Positions 53,928 through 61,952 of a stretch of 61,952 nt of DNA are shown here, piece by piece. Position 1 is the stretch's first letter; each line of letters starts with the position of its first letter. Position numbers and translations under genes: made by a program. The notes beneath the pieces were generated by a model, which saw only the letters and a program-made list of their open reading frames with translations, had not been told where the DNA came from and made no database searches. The stretch spans positions 1-61,952 of the forward strand of contig CAZKUR010000018.1 of assembly GCA_964556005.1 (NCBI GenBank), written 5' to 3'. Origin of the DNA: CAZKUR01 sp964556005. GTDB taxonomy: Bacteria; Bacteroidota; Ignavibacteria; Ignavibacteriales; Ignavibacteriaceae.

Positions 53928-54763
53928 AAAAAACCTTTCACCCGGCTTGGCTGGAAAAAGATCATCCTAATTATTTTAGATGGGAAAGAGGAAGAAAACT
54001 TTCCGGTGAACGGGCTGATTTTGTTTTCAGATTGCTTCATTTAAATAATATTAGAACAGGCGGAATTAAGGTCCTTGATCTCGGTTCAGGTGAAGGAGGC
54101 ACGTCGGCATTATTTTCAAAAAATAATTTTGCTGTAAGTTTTGATATCAGTCTTATTAGATTAGTAAGGCAGGATAAGTACAAACTTATTAATAAGATTA
54201 AAGGCGATGCGAAATTTCTTCCTTTTAAATCAAACTCATTTGATTTGATAATAATGCAGGACGTAATCGAACATATCGACGAACCAAAAAAAATAATTCA
54301 TGAAATTAAAAGGATACTTAAAAAAGAAGGAAATATCTTTCTAAGTACTCCAAACAAATTTTCCGTGTTCAATGTTTTAGCGGATCCGCACTGGGGCTTG
54401 CCGTTACTTTCTCTATTCGATCGCTACAGAATCAAAAAATATTTTTTAAAATATTTTAGAAAGAATGAAACCGGTAGAAGCGATATTGCGGAATTATTTT
54501 CTCTTTCGGGTCTGAAAAAATTATTTACAGAAGAATTTGAACAAAAACTTTGTACAAAAGAAAGCGTTCAATTATTGTTTAACGGAAATAAAGGAATTGT
54601 CTGGAGCAATTTTCATTTAAGATTTATTAAGCTGATAAAATTTTTAAAGCTGTCCAAAGCAATAGAAAAAATTTCTAATAACGATTACGGAATACTCAAT
54701 TACTTCTTTACACCGACGTTTTATTTAATACTAAATAGAAAACTTGAAAGCAGAGAGTTTTAA
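53918..54763 (+). CDS. Class I SAM-dependent methyltransferase
   Basis: 281 residues. The SAM-binding motif I is KVLDLGSGEGGTSALF. Motif II/III follow with DLIIMQDVIEHIDEP and ILKKEGNIFLSTPN, typical of the UbiE/Coq5-like Methyltransf_11 group. The N terminus has HPAWLEKDHPNYFRWERGRK. The overlap with the glycosyltransferase gene suggests a joint role, for example on a glycan or lipid-linked sugar. Acceptor unknown. Confidence 0.85.
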   Translation: MEVEKTFHPAWLEKDHPNYFRWERGRKLSGERADFVFRLLHLNNIRTGGIKVLDLGSGEGGTSALFSKNNFAVSFDISLIRLVRQDKYKLINKIKGDAKFLPFKSNSFDLIIMQDVIEHIDEPKKIIHEIKRILKKEGNIFLSTPNKFSVFNVLADPHWGLPLLSLFDRYRIKKYFLKYFRKNETGRSDIAELFSLSGLKKLFTEEFEQKLCTKESVQLLFNGNKGIVWSNFHLRFIKLIKFLKLSKAIEKISNNDYGILNYFFTPTFYLILNRKLESREF

Positions 54764-54774
54764 TTAAAAATCTT

Positions 54775-54804
54775 TTGAAAAGAATAACAAATAATATATT
54801 TTTG
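54775..54804 (+). promoter_or_regulatory. Bacteroidota-type promoter for cdd
   Basis: TTG at 54775-54777, a 19-bp spacer, and TATTTTTG at 54797-54804. The start codon at 54827 is only about 20 bp further, giving a short leader. Confidence 0.6.
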
Positions 54805-54826
54805 AGGATAAACATAGAATGATGTA

Positions 54827-55219
54827 ATGGATTATAAAATATTGGCAGAAAAAGCCGTTGAAGCAAAATCAAAATCATTACCACCTTATTCAAATTTCCA
54901 CGTAGGGGCTGCAGTATTAACCGAAGATGAAAAAATTTATTTAGGTGGAAACATTGAAACAAGCTCATACAGCCTGACTATTTGCGCAGAGAGAACTGCG
55001 CTCTTCAAAGCAATATCCGAAGGTGAAAGAAAGTTTAAAGCAATTGCTATCGCAAGCGATTCAGCGGATTTTTGTCCCCCCTGCGGTGCTTGCCGCCAGG
55101 TGATAAATGACTTATGCGGAAATATTGACATCGTAATGATTAATCATAAATCGGAATTAAAAATCTTAAAATCGAGCGAACTTTTACCATTTGCATTCGG
55201 AGATAAGGATTTGAAATAA
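54827..55219 (+). CDS. cdd: Cytidine deaminase
   Basis: Zinc enzyme deaminating (deoxy)cytidine to (deoxy)uridine; 130 residues, the tetrameric type. Zinc ligands and proton shuttle are Cys53 and Glu55 (CAERTALF), Cys86 and Cys89 (PPCGACRQ). The substrate strand YSNFHVGAAV is present. It opens a nucleoside-salvage stretch that includes tdk, nupC and punA, though a decayed nuclease gene lies between cdd and tdk. Confidence 0.97.
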   Translation: MDYKILAEKAVEAKSKSLPPYSNFHVGAAVLTEDEKIYLGGNIETSSYSLTICAERTALFKAISEGERKFKAIAIASDSADFCPPCGACRQVINDLCGNIDIVMINHKSELKILKSSELLPFAFGDKDLK

Positions 55220-55262
55220 TTTCTATTATTATTAATTACAATAACACTTTAAAATTTTAAGG

Positions 55263-55285
55263 GTCATTCAGAAGGAATCTTGTTA
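55263..55285 (+). repeat. Left 23-bp inverted repeat flanking the GIY-YIG remnant
   Basis: Starts GTCATTCAGAAGG. The reverse complement of 55706-55728 matches it at 22 of 23 positions. It lies 44 bp after cdd. Confidence 0.85.
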
Positions 55286-55327
55286 ACGCCGGTAGTTTTA
55301 TTGTTTAAAGAATAACCTTTGTTTATA

Positions 55328-55696
55328 ATGGATATTGAGCAAGTGATAGCAGGATTCTCCAAGAATGGCATTTTGCTTTTTTCGCATATTTCAAACGGAG
55401 ATAGATTGCCTTTTAGAAACTACTATGTATATATAACTACAAGTCCTTCTAAGACGGTTTTATATACAGTTTTGTCAGATAATTTAAGGTGAAGAGTTAT
55501 TCAATACTTTAATAACAGAAGAAACCCTAAAACCTTTGCGGGAAGGTATTACTGCTGTAAATTAGTTTATTTTGAATGGTTTGCCGATATTAATGAAGCA
55601 ATACATAGAGAAAAAGAAATAAAAAATATGAATATAAAAACAAAAGAAGAATTGATAGCTACTAAAAATAGAAATTGGAGTTTTATTTCAATATGA
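55328..55696 (+). pseudogene. Decayed GIY-YIG nuclease gene (UPF0213-like)
   Basis: One frame from ATG 55328 to TGA 55694-55696 carries a GIY-YIG domain: YYVYITTSPS (GIY part), VLYTVLSDNL (YIG part, with the usual Gly lost), then after a TGA at 55490-55492 the rest RVIQYFN, FAGRYYCCKLVYFEWF, INEAIHREKEIKNM and KEELIATKNRNWSF. The in-frame TGA stands where relatives have an Arg, so a CGA-to-TGA change is likely. The loss of the motif glycine shows further decay. Intact relatives are small single-domain nucleases often scattered in bacterial genomes. It lies within 23-bp inverted repeats. The part upstream of about 55418 derives from another repeat-like sequence. Confidence 0.8.
55349..55370 (+). 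repeat. Internal related repeat (partial)
   Basis: GCAGGATTCTCCAAGAATGG resembles the right repeat AACAGGATTCCTTCTGAATG, in the same orientation. It is a self-complementary hairpin-like unit (GATTCT...AGAATG). Confidence 0.5.
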
Positions 55697-55705
55697 TGCA
55701 AATGA

Positions 55706-55728
55706 TAACAGGATTCCTTCTGAATGAC
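55706..55728 (+). repeat. Right 23-bp inverted repeat flanking the GIY-YIG remnant
   Basis: Ends TTCTGAATGAC; inverted copy of 55263-55285 with one mismatch. It lies 48 bp before tdk. Confidence 0.85.
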
Positions 55729-55775
55729 TGCAAGATATTTTTTATTTTGAATAATGAAAAATTACAAAGTTAGGC

Positions 55776-56354
55776 ATGGAACCACAACCGCATTTTATAC
55801 CAAGAGACACAGGCTGGATTGAAATAATTGCAGGATGCATGTTCAGCGGTAAAACCGAGGAGCTGATCCGCCGTTTGAGAAGAGCACAAATAGCAAAACA
55901 AAACGTTAAAATATTCAAACCTAAAATAGACATACGCTATTCGGAGGATTCTATTGTTTCGCACAGTGAGCAGTCTCTTCCTTCTATATTAATAAACGAT
56001 GCTAACGACATATTGAAATATTCAGAGGATGCTCATGTAATCGGAATCGACGAGGCACAATTTTTTAATTCGGATTTAATTTATGTCTGCAACAAGCTTG
56101 CGGATAATGGAAAAAGAGTAATCGTTGCCGGTCTGGATCAGGACTATACAGGCTCGCCTTTCGAACCGATACCTCAACTGCTCGCAATGGCTGAATACAT
56201 AACAAAGACTTTGGCAATATGCGTCGTATGCGGCAATCCTGCCGACAGAACTCAAAGAAAAACGGCCTCGTCAGAACGAGTAATAGTAGGCGCTGCGGAT
56301 ATTTATGAAGCACGATGCAGAAAATGTCACTACATTCCAACTGAAGATAATTAG
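55776..56354 (+). CDS. tdk: Thymidine kinase (type II, TK1-like)
   Basis: Phosphorylates thymidine for dTTP salvage; 192 residues. P-loop GCMFSGKTEEL starts at residue 20. Walker B-like VIGIDEAQFF contains the catalytic Glu. A zinc-binding lasso carries CVVCGNPADRTQR and CRKCHY. The gene is 9 bp from nupC and so part of the salvage operon. Confidence 0.97.
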   Translation: MEPQPHFIPRDTGWIEIIAGCMFSGKTEELIRRLRRAQIAKQNVKIFKPKIDIRYSEDSIVSHSEQSLPSILINDANDILKYSEDAHVIGIDEAQFFNSDLIYVCNKLADNGKRVIVAGLDQDYTGSPFEPIPQLLAMAEYITKTLAICVVCGNPADRTQRKTASSERVIVGAADIYEARCRKCHYIPTEDN

Positions 56355-56362
56355 AGGTAAAA

Positions 56363-57715
56363 ATGGATTTCTTCTCTTTTATTCGTGGGGTAATAGGAAT
56401 TATTTTACTACTTGGTATTGCATTCCTAATTTCAAATAACAAAAAAAATGTAAACTGGAGACTGGTAATAAGCGGCCTTGGCCTTCAGGTTATATTTGCA
56501 ATCTTAATTCTAAAAGGAAATGAACTAAGACAATTTTTTGCACCTTTAGGATGGCCTAAAGATTTCTTTTACTGGATAAGCGGATTTTTTGTCGTACTGT
56601 TAAATTTCACTACTGAGGGCGCACAATTCGTCTTCGGTAATTTGGCAATAGGCAGTGGTTCTCCCGGAAGCCTCGGAACTTTTTTTGCTTTCCAGGTTCT
56701 TCCGACAATTATCTTTTTTGCAAGTCTGATGTCCATTTTATATTATCTCGGAGTAATGCAAAGAATCGTTCAGGGAATGGCGTGGATAATGGCAAAGGTG
56801 ATGGGAACGAGCGGCGCCGAATCATTATCTAACTCTGCAAATATTTTTGTCGGGCAAACCGAAGCCCCACTGATGATAAAACCCTTTATTAAAGGAATGA
56901 CTAAAAGCGAAATTCTTACAATAATGGTTGGCGGAATGGCGACGATAGCAGGTGGAGTAATGGCAGCATACATTCAAATCCTGGGAAGCTCATATGCCAA
57001 ATCGATGAGCATTCCACTCGACCAAGCGCGCCAGCTTTTTGCAACACAGCTTTTAGGTGCAAGCGTTATGGCGGCGCCCGCAGCACTGGTTATTTCGAAA
57101 ATAATGCATCCTGAAACTACTGAACCTGAGACAAAAGGAACAGTTAAAATTAAAATTGAAAAAAATGCTTCAAATTTCATTGAAGCTGCAGCCAACGGAG
57201 CGGGTGACGGACTCTCTCTTGCATTGAATGTCGGCGCAATGCTTATTGCTTTTATTGCATTGATAGCATTAATAAATTATATCCTTCTGGGTATCGGCGA
57301 TGTTACCGGATTAAACGCAACTCTTACAAAAACCTACGGACAACCTTTGAATTTTCAATTAGTGATTGGATTGGTTTTACAATTTTTAGCGTACGGTATC
57401 GGAGTGCCGTGGCATGATTCACTGCAATTTGGCAGTCTGCTGGGAACTAAAGTGGTCCTTAATGAATTTGTTGCATACCTCGAAATGGGTAAAATGATAA
57501 CTGCTAAAACATTATTAGATCCGAAAGCGATAATGATGGCAACTTATGCACTCTGCGGTTTTGCAAATTTCAGTTCAATAGCAATTCAAATTGGAGGATT
57601 AGGACCGCTTGCCCCGAGCAGAAAATCAGATATCGCAAGCCTTGGAATAAAAGCCGTGATAGGTGGTTCACTTGCTACACTAATGACTGCTACTTTAGCC
57701 GGAATGTTGTTTTAA
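56363..57715 (+). CDS. nupC: Concentrative nucleoside transporter, NupC-type
   Basis: Inner-membrane nucleoside/cation symporter of the CNT family; 450 residues with about ten membrane segments. Signature substrate/cation-binding parts are FVGQTEAPLMIKPFI near residue 170 and GFANFSSIAIQIGG near residue 393. It sits between thymidine kinase and purine nucleoside phosphorylase, which fits uptake followed by salvage. Confidence 0.95.
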   Translation: MDFFSFIRGVIGIILLLGIAFLISNNKKNVNWRLVISGLGLQVIFAILILKGNELRQFFAPLGWPKDFFYWISGFFVVLLNFTTEGAQFVFGNLAIGSGSPGSLGTFFAFQVLPTIIFFASLMSILYYLGVMQRIVQGMAWIMAKVMGTSGAESLSNSANIFVGQTEAPLMIKPFIKGMTKSEILTIMVGGMATIAGGVMAAYIQILGSSYAKSMSIPLDQARQLFATQLLGASVMAAPAALVISKIMHPETTEPETKGTVKIKIEKNASNFIEAAANGAGDGLSLALNVGAMLIAFIALIALINYILLGIGDVTGLNATLTKTYGQPLNFQLVIGLVLQFLAYGIGVPWHDSLQFGSLLGTKVVLNEFVAYLEMGKMITAKTLLDPKAIMMATYALCGFANFSSIAIQIGGLGPLAPSRKSDIASLGIKAVIGGSLATLMTATLAGMLF

Positions 57716-57732
57716 TTATTTGTAAAAGATAA

Positions 57733-58557
57733 TTGGTTGATCTAGAATTTAAATACAATCCGATTCTAAAAAAATTAAAAGAAGAGAAACCTTTTAATCC
57801 AGGGATTGCAATTATCCTCGGCAGCGGTTTAGGCGATTTTGCAGAAAGTGTCGATGTAAAAAAAACAATTATTACAAAGTCACTTCCCGGTTATCCTCCT
57901 TCAACAATTGAAGGCCATGAAGGAAAAATTCAGTTTGCAGAATTCGAAGGGAAAAAACTATTACTTTTCCAGGGCAGAATTCATTTTTACGAAGGCTATT
58001 CAATTTATGAATGTGTACTGCCTGTATTAATAGCTTACAGTTTAGGGTGCAAAAAAATTATTATCACAAATGCCGCAGGCGGGATAAATATCAACTTCAA
58101 ACCCGGTGACTTGATGCTTGTAACTTCTACAAATTCTATCAACATTAAAAAAGAATTAGCTGAGCTTATCGGGCTCGCCGGCGAAAAAGGTAAATTAAAT
58201 TTCCATAACTTCCCTTCTCAATCGTTGAATCAAACAATTATTCAAGCAGCACTTAACGAAAAAATTTCTTTAAAAGAAGGTGTTTACTGGTACACAAAAG
58301 GTCCGAGCTATGAGACACGTTCGGAAATTAAAATGATTGGCAGATTTAAAGGCGATGCCGTCGGAATGTCAACCTCACATGAAGCCGTTTTTGCATCTTA
58401 CCTCGGGATGGAAACTTCGGTGATTTCATGCATAACCAACTATGCTGCCGGAATTACCAACAAAAAATTATCTCATGCCGATGTTACCGAAACAGCAAAA
58501 TTTGTAAAAAACAAATTCGAAAATCTGATTAAAACAAGCCTATCATTGATTGATTAA
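57733..58557 (+). CDS. punA: Purine nucleoside phosphorylase (trimeric type)
   Basis: Phosphorolysis of purine (deoxy)nucleosides to base and sugar 1-phosphate; 274 residues. Phosphate-binding IILGSGLGDF and GRIHFYEGYS, then TNAAGGININ, GPSYETRSEI and the base-binding CITNYAAG are all present. The start is TTG at 57733; an in-frame stop lies directly upstream and no ATG follows in the conserved part. It is 17 bp behind nupC. Active site looks intact. Confidence 0.93.
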   Translation: MVDLEFKYNPILKKLKEEKPFNPGIAIILGSGLGDFAESVDVKKTIITKSLPGYPPSTIEGHEGKIQFAEFEGKKLLLFQGRIHFYEGYSIYECVLPVLIAYSLGCKKIIITNAAGGININFKPGDLMLVTSTNSINIKKELAELIGLAGEKGKLNFHNFPSQSLNQTIIQAALNEKISLKEGVYWYTKGPSYETRSEIKMIGRFKGDAVGMSTSHEAVFASYLGMETSVISCITNYAAGITNKKLSHADVTETAKFVKNKFENLIKTSLSLID

Positions 58558-58645
58558 GCCTTTCTTTAAGCTCAAATCCAATAGAGAGTCGTTAAAAAAT
58601 TATCCGGTAAAACCGATAAAATAAACCACTTGCATTCTAATTTTA

Positions 58646-58676
58646 TTGACTTTATTAGGCTTAACTGGTAATTTTG
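58646..58676 (+). promoter_or_regulatory. Bacteroidota-type promoter for secD-secF
   Basis: TTG at 58646-58648, a 20-bp spacer, then TAATTTTG at 58669-58676, the same -7 octamer as upstream of rplU. It is 47 bp before the secD start. Confidence 0.65.
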
Positions 58677-58722
58677 ATTCTTAATTATTTTTTAAACCTA
58701 ATAAGAAATACAAATTGGCCGT

Positions 58723-60711
58723 ATGAAAGAGTTCCGATTTCGAATCATCATTATCCTGGCAGCGCTTGCACTTGCCGTTTATCTTTTATATCCCACATAC
58801 AAAGATTATCAAAACAATAAGGAGCTTGCTAGTATCCTTGCCAAAAGAAAGACAGAGATACTTAAAGAAGACCCCGGCATTCAGCAAGCTAAGCTTCAGC
58901 AAAGATTAAACCTCGTTGAAGACAGTATCAAAACTGTAGATCCTTCTATTCTACAGGCAAGATTAAAAAGATTAAAATTAGGCCTCGATCTTCAAGGCGG
59001 AATGCGGGTAACGCTGGAAGTCAATACCGGGCAGCTACTATCCAAGTTAGCCAAGAATCCCGACGATGTGTTTAAAAATGCTTTAGCTTCAGCAGAAAAA
59101 GAAGCAGCATTATCGGATGAATCAGTTGTTGACATACTTGTAAGAAGGCTGGAAGCTAAAGGAATCAGGCTGAGCAGATATTTTGGTACTATCAGAGAAG
59201 AAAACAGCAAGATAGTCAGCGATTTGAAAAAGAATGTCGAAGATGCAGTTGCCCGTGCAATGGAAATTATAAGGAATAGAGTTGATCAATACGGTGTATC
59301 AGAGCCGACGATCGTAAGGCAGGGCAGCAGAAGAATTATCGTTGAATTACCGGGTGTGGCAAGAGAAGAAGAAGCAAGACAATTACTTCAAGGTACTGCT
59401 TTGCTGGAATTCAAGCTTATTGAAGAACCTCAAGTTGCTTTCTCCGTTATGAAGAAAATAGACAATGTACTGGCTGGCAAAGAAGATACTACTAAAGCCT
59501 CTAATGAGTCTGAAGCCGCAAAAACCGATAAGACCGGTAAGAAAGAAGAGACAAAAGAATCAAAAGGCAAAGAAAATAAATCTGCAGCAGATACAAATGT
59601 TGCATCATCCGAAGACACTACACAACAAAAATTAACAGAAGAACAATTTGCAAAACAGCACCCTTTCTTTTCATTAGCGAGGCTGATGGATCAAAGCGGC
59701 CAATCGGCAGATGCCGCTGTTTTAGCAACCGACAGAGACCGTTTAACATATTATTTGAATCGTCCGGACGTTCAAAAAGTAATTCCCAATAACGTTCAGT
59801 TTTTGTTCTCCGCAAAACCGATTGGATATCAAAACGGCCAGGCATATTACCAGTTGTATTGTGTAAATAAGACAGCTTTGCTAACAGGGGGCGTAATAAC
59901 CGACGCCACTGCGAACATCGATCCAGAAACTTCGGCGCCTGTTGTTGAAATGACTATGAACTCAGAAGGAGCCACCGAATGGGCAAGAATAACCGGAGCC
60001 AACATTCACAAAAGAATCGCTATCGTCCTTGACGGTGTTGTTTATTCAGCACCGCAGGTAATCAATAAAATTCCAAACGGAAGATCACAGATTACAGGAC
60101 CTGGGACTATGGAACAAGCAAAACTGCTTGCTATTGTACTTAAAGCCGGTGCGCTTCCGGCACCTGTAGATATAATTGAAGATAGAACTGTCGGCCCGTC
60201 TCTCGGACAGGATTCAGTAAGAAGCGGGTTAACTTCGGTTATCATAGGTTATTTGCTTGTAGGACTATTTATGGTTCTTTACTACCAGAGAGCCGGAACT
60301 ATTGCTGCTGCTTCTTTAATATTTACAATTCTTTTTATTTTAGGAGTACTTGCGGGATTCAGCGCAACACTTACTCTACCGGGAATTGCAGGTATTATAT
60401 TGACAATAGGTATGGCCGTCGATGCCAACGTTCTTATTTACGAACGTATCAGAGAAGAACTGCTGACGGGGAAAACAATTAAGGCATCCGTGGACAGCGG
60501 ATTCTCTAAAGCTTACTCGGCAATTATCGATTCGAACATTACAACTTTCTTTACGGGTATTATTCTTTATCAGTTCGGTACCGGCCCGGTACAGGGTTTT
60601 GCCTTAACTTTAATGATAGGAATTGTTGCCAGTTTATTCAGTGCTTTGTTCATTGCGAGATTGGTGTTCGATGTTATGGTAGCGAAAGGTTATAAAATTA
60701 CCGTTGGATAA
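58723..60711 (+). CDS. secD: Protein translocase subunit SecD
   Basis: Inner-membrane RND-type accessory subunit that helps Sec-dependent export on the outer side using the proton gradient. 662 residues. TM1 is near 6-24. Domain D1 has LGLDLQGGMRVTLEV. A charged low-complexity insert rich in Lys, Glu and Thr covers about residues 255-310. Five membrane helices follow from about 500, with DRTVGPSLGQDSV and the proton-path motif GMAVDANVLIYERIREE. secF follows after 31 bp. The insert enlarges the periplasmic part relative to classical SecD. Confidence 0.97.
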   Translation: MKEFRFRIIIILAALALAVYLLYPTYKDYQNNKELASILAKRKTEILKEDPGIQQAKLQQRLNLVEDSIKTVDPSILQARLKRLKLGLDLQGGMRVTLEVNTGQLLSKLAKNPDDVFKNALASAEKEAALSDESVVDILVRRLEAKGIRLSRYFGTIREENSKIVSDLKKNVEDAVARAMEIIRNRVDQYGVSEPTIVRQGSRRIIVELPGVAREEEARQLLQGTALLEFKLIEEPQVAFSVMKKIDNVLAGKEDTTKASNESEAAKTDKTGKKEETKESKGKENKSAADTNVASSEDTTQQKLTEEQFAKQHPFFSLARLMDQSGQSADAAVLATDRDRLTYYLNRPDVQKVIPNNVQFLFSAKPIGYQNGQAYYQLYCVNKTALLTGGVITDATANIDPETSAPVVEMTMNSEGATEWARITGANIHKRIAIVLDGVVYSAPQVINKIPNGRSQITGPGTMEQAKLLAIVLKAGALPAPVDIIEDRTVGPSLGQDSVRSGLTSVIIGYLLVGLFMVLYYQRAGTIAAASLIFTILFILGVLAGFSATLTLPGIAGIILTIGMAVDANVLIYERIREELLTGKTIKASVDSGFSKAYSAIIDSNITTFFTGIILYQFGTGPVQGFALTLMIGIVASLFSALFIARLVFDVMVAKGYKITVG

Positions 60712-60742
60712 ATTCATCACTGTTTAAGGAGTTTTTTTTTCT

Positions 60743-61882
60743 ATGCGAATTTTCGAGAATATTCATGTTGACTGGATGGGGAAAAGAAAAATTTTCTATG
60801 TCGTTTCCACATCCCTATTTATTATAGGTTTAATTAACGCAATCGTACGCGGGTTTGTTTTTGGAATAGATTTTAAAGGCGGAACGGAAATAGTTTTACA
60901 ATTCAATAAGCCGGTAGTTATATCTCAAATTAGAAGCGATGTTGAAAAATTGCAGCTTGGTAATATAGAAATAAAAACATTCGGCAGTGAAACAGGCGTT
61001 CTTGTCCGGACGGAACTGCAGCAAATTCCAAGAAATATTTACCCAAAAGTTATTGCCGACATCCAAAACGGTATCAATAAAATTATGCCAGGTGTTCCGC
61101 GGAAGATAATCGATTCTACAGCAAACTCGGTGACATTTGCATTCGATAACCCGGACACTACTAATGTACTTGTAGACAGCCTTTTTGCTTCTGGTTTTCA
61201 ATCCGGTAAAGTTTCCGAGGAAGCGACTAACAAGGAGATGATAGTTCGAGTAGGAATTGCAGACTGGATAAAACAGAATTTAAAAAATGAAATACCGGAT
61301 AACTCTTTTAAAGTTATAAAAGAAGACCACGTTGGTCCAAAAATAGGTAATGAACTTAAACAGGATGCCGTTATTGCTATATTCCTTTCACTCGTAGTAA
61401 TATTGATTTACCTGGCATTCCGGTTTAAATTCATTTTTGCAGTCGGTGCAGTTGTTGCACTATTTCATGACGTTCTAATTACCATAGGGTTATATGCAAC
61501 TTTGTATGGAGTTATCCCCGGACTCAATCTCGAAATTGATCTTACGGTGGTGGCGGCATTCCTAACACTGATTGGTTATTCAATTAACGATACGGTTATC
61601 GTTTTCGACAGAGTTAGGGAAAATATGAAAGTCCACAAAACAATGCCGCTCGAAGAATTGTTAAATATGAGCATTAACCGTACAATGAGTAGAACAATTT
61701 TAACTGGCGGTACAACATTTCTGACTGTATTTGTATTATTCATTTTCGGCGGTGAAGTTTTAAGAGCTTTTGCATTTACAATGGCATTCGGTATTATCAC
61801 CGGAACTTACTCCTCTATCTTCATTGCATCTGCACTTGTACTGGAATATGCAAACAAAACGAAGAAGAAGATACAGTTTTAA
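60743..61882 (+). CDS. secF: Protein translocase subunit SecF
   Basis: Partner of SecD; 379 residues. TM1 is near 16-35, a periplasmic domain with GIDFKGGTEIVLQF follows, then DHVGPKIGNELKQDAV leads to five more membrane helices with GYSINDTVIVFDRVREN. AAGGAG precedes the start. Ends in a GCCGG-stem terminator. The length is slightly above the usual ~300-330 due to a longer periplasmic region. Confidence 0.97.
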   Translation: MRIFENIHVDWMGKRKIFYVVSTSLFIIGLINAIVRGFVFGIDFKGGTEIVLQFNKPVVISQIRSDVEKLQLGNIEIKTFGSETGVLVRTELQQIPRNIYPKVIADIQNGINKIMPGVPRKIIDSTANSVTFAFDNPDTTNVLVDSLFASGFQSGKVSEEATNKEMIVRVGIADWIKQNLKNEIPDNSFKVIKEDHVGPKIGNELKQDAVIAIFLSLVVILIYLAFRFKFIFAVGAVVALFHDVLITIGLYATLYGVIPGLNLEIDLTVVAAFLTLIGYSINDTVIVFDRVRENMKVHKTMPLEELLNMSINRTMSRTILTGGTTFLTVFVLFIFGGEVLRAFAFTMAFGIITGTYSSIFIASALVLEYANKTKKKIQF

Positions 61883-61910
61883 GACAAGTAAAAAGTCAAA
61901 AAAAATAATG

Positions 61911-61945
61911 AAAGCCGGTGGAGTTTTTCTGCCGGCTTTTTTTGT
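61911..61945 (+). terminator. Terminator after secF
   Basis: AAAGCCGG (61911-61918), a 13-nt loop and CCGGCTTT (61932-61939), followed by a T-run. Same stem as the terminators of the T9SS genes. Confidence 0.9.
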
Positions 61946-61952
61946 GTTAATA

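Noticed and set aside
1..61952. tRNA and rRNA genes
   Set aside because: No cloverleaf with the usual T-arm GTTCGA motif and no rRNA-like stretches were recognised by eye in the intergenic parts.

Overview
The window is AT-rich and bacterial, almost fully coding. It most likely comes from a draft or metagenome-assembled genome of the Ignavibacteriota/Bacteroidota (FCB) lineage, with an Ignavibacteria-like organism as my best guess. The clues are three large exported proteins with C-terminal type IX secretion (Por) sorting domains, a menaquinone-type three-gene succinate dehydrogenase, a lone TonB-dependent B12 receptor, and several promoters of the Bacteroidota form TTG-N19/20-TAnnTTTG. Two N-runs (10 N at 5746-5755, 100 N at 9799-9898) mark scaffold joins; both fall inside genes. 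I found no rRNA, tRNA, CRISPR array or complete insertion sequence.

1-8.3 kb: the tail of an outer-membrane barrel gene, then xseA-xseB-dxs-oxidoreductase-response regulator-histidine kinase in one direction, then rplU-rpmA and a bidirectional terminator facing mdh. 8.5-16.2 kb (minus strand): obg, an acidic tandem-repeat protein broken by the 100-N gap, an orphan ParA ATPase, and sdhCAB. 16.4-19.5 kb: a Bacteroidota-type promoter and a cobalamin riboswitch upstream of a BtuB-like receptor and a small membrane protein. The riboswitch has one arm built from inverted 7-bp repeats.

19.6-33.7 kb is the accessory core. It holds a phosphodiesterase, a GT-C-like membrane protein, a HAD phosphatase, a D-Ala-D-Ala-ligase-like ATP-grasp enzyme divergent from a C39-like cysteine peptidase, and a small hydrolase set (isochorismatase-like, ring-cleavage dioxygenase-like, MhqD-like esterase). 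Two exported proteins follow. Then comes a tightly coupled four-gene operon: C39-like peptidase, RimK-like ATP-grasp with an N-terminal RLAN-type domain, GCS2-type ligase and N-formylglutamate-amidohydrolase-like enzyme. That operon has the composition of an amidoligase system that would build, attach or trim a small peptide, and is the strongest candidate for undescribed biology here.

34-43.6 kb: a TPR protein, a second PhoB/PhoR-like two-component pair, a two-gene unit of a 1012-residue coiled-coil P-loop ATPase with an MscS-type channel carrying a lipoprotein-like N terminus, and a GNAT-nitrilase fusion. 43.8-52.5 kb: three T9SS cargo proteins; two are tandem paralogues with the same sialidase-like front and sorting tail but a different domain in between. 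52.8-58.6 kb: a glycosyltransferase, a methyltransferase and a nucleoside salvage set (cdd, tdk, nupC, purine nucleoside phosphorylase). Between cdd and tdk lies a decayed GIY-YIG nuclease gene bounded by 23-bp inverted repeats. 58.7-61.9 kb: secD-secF and a terminator.
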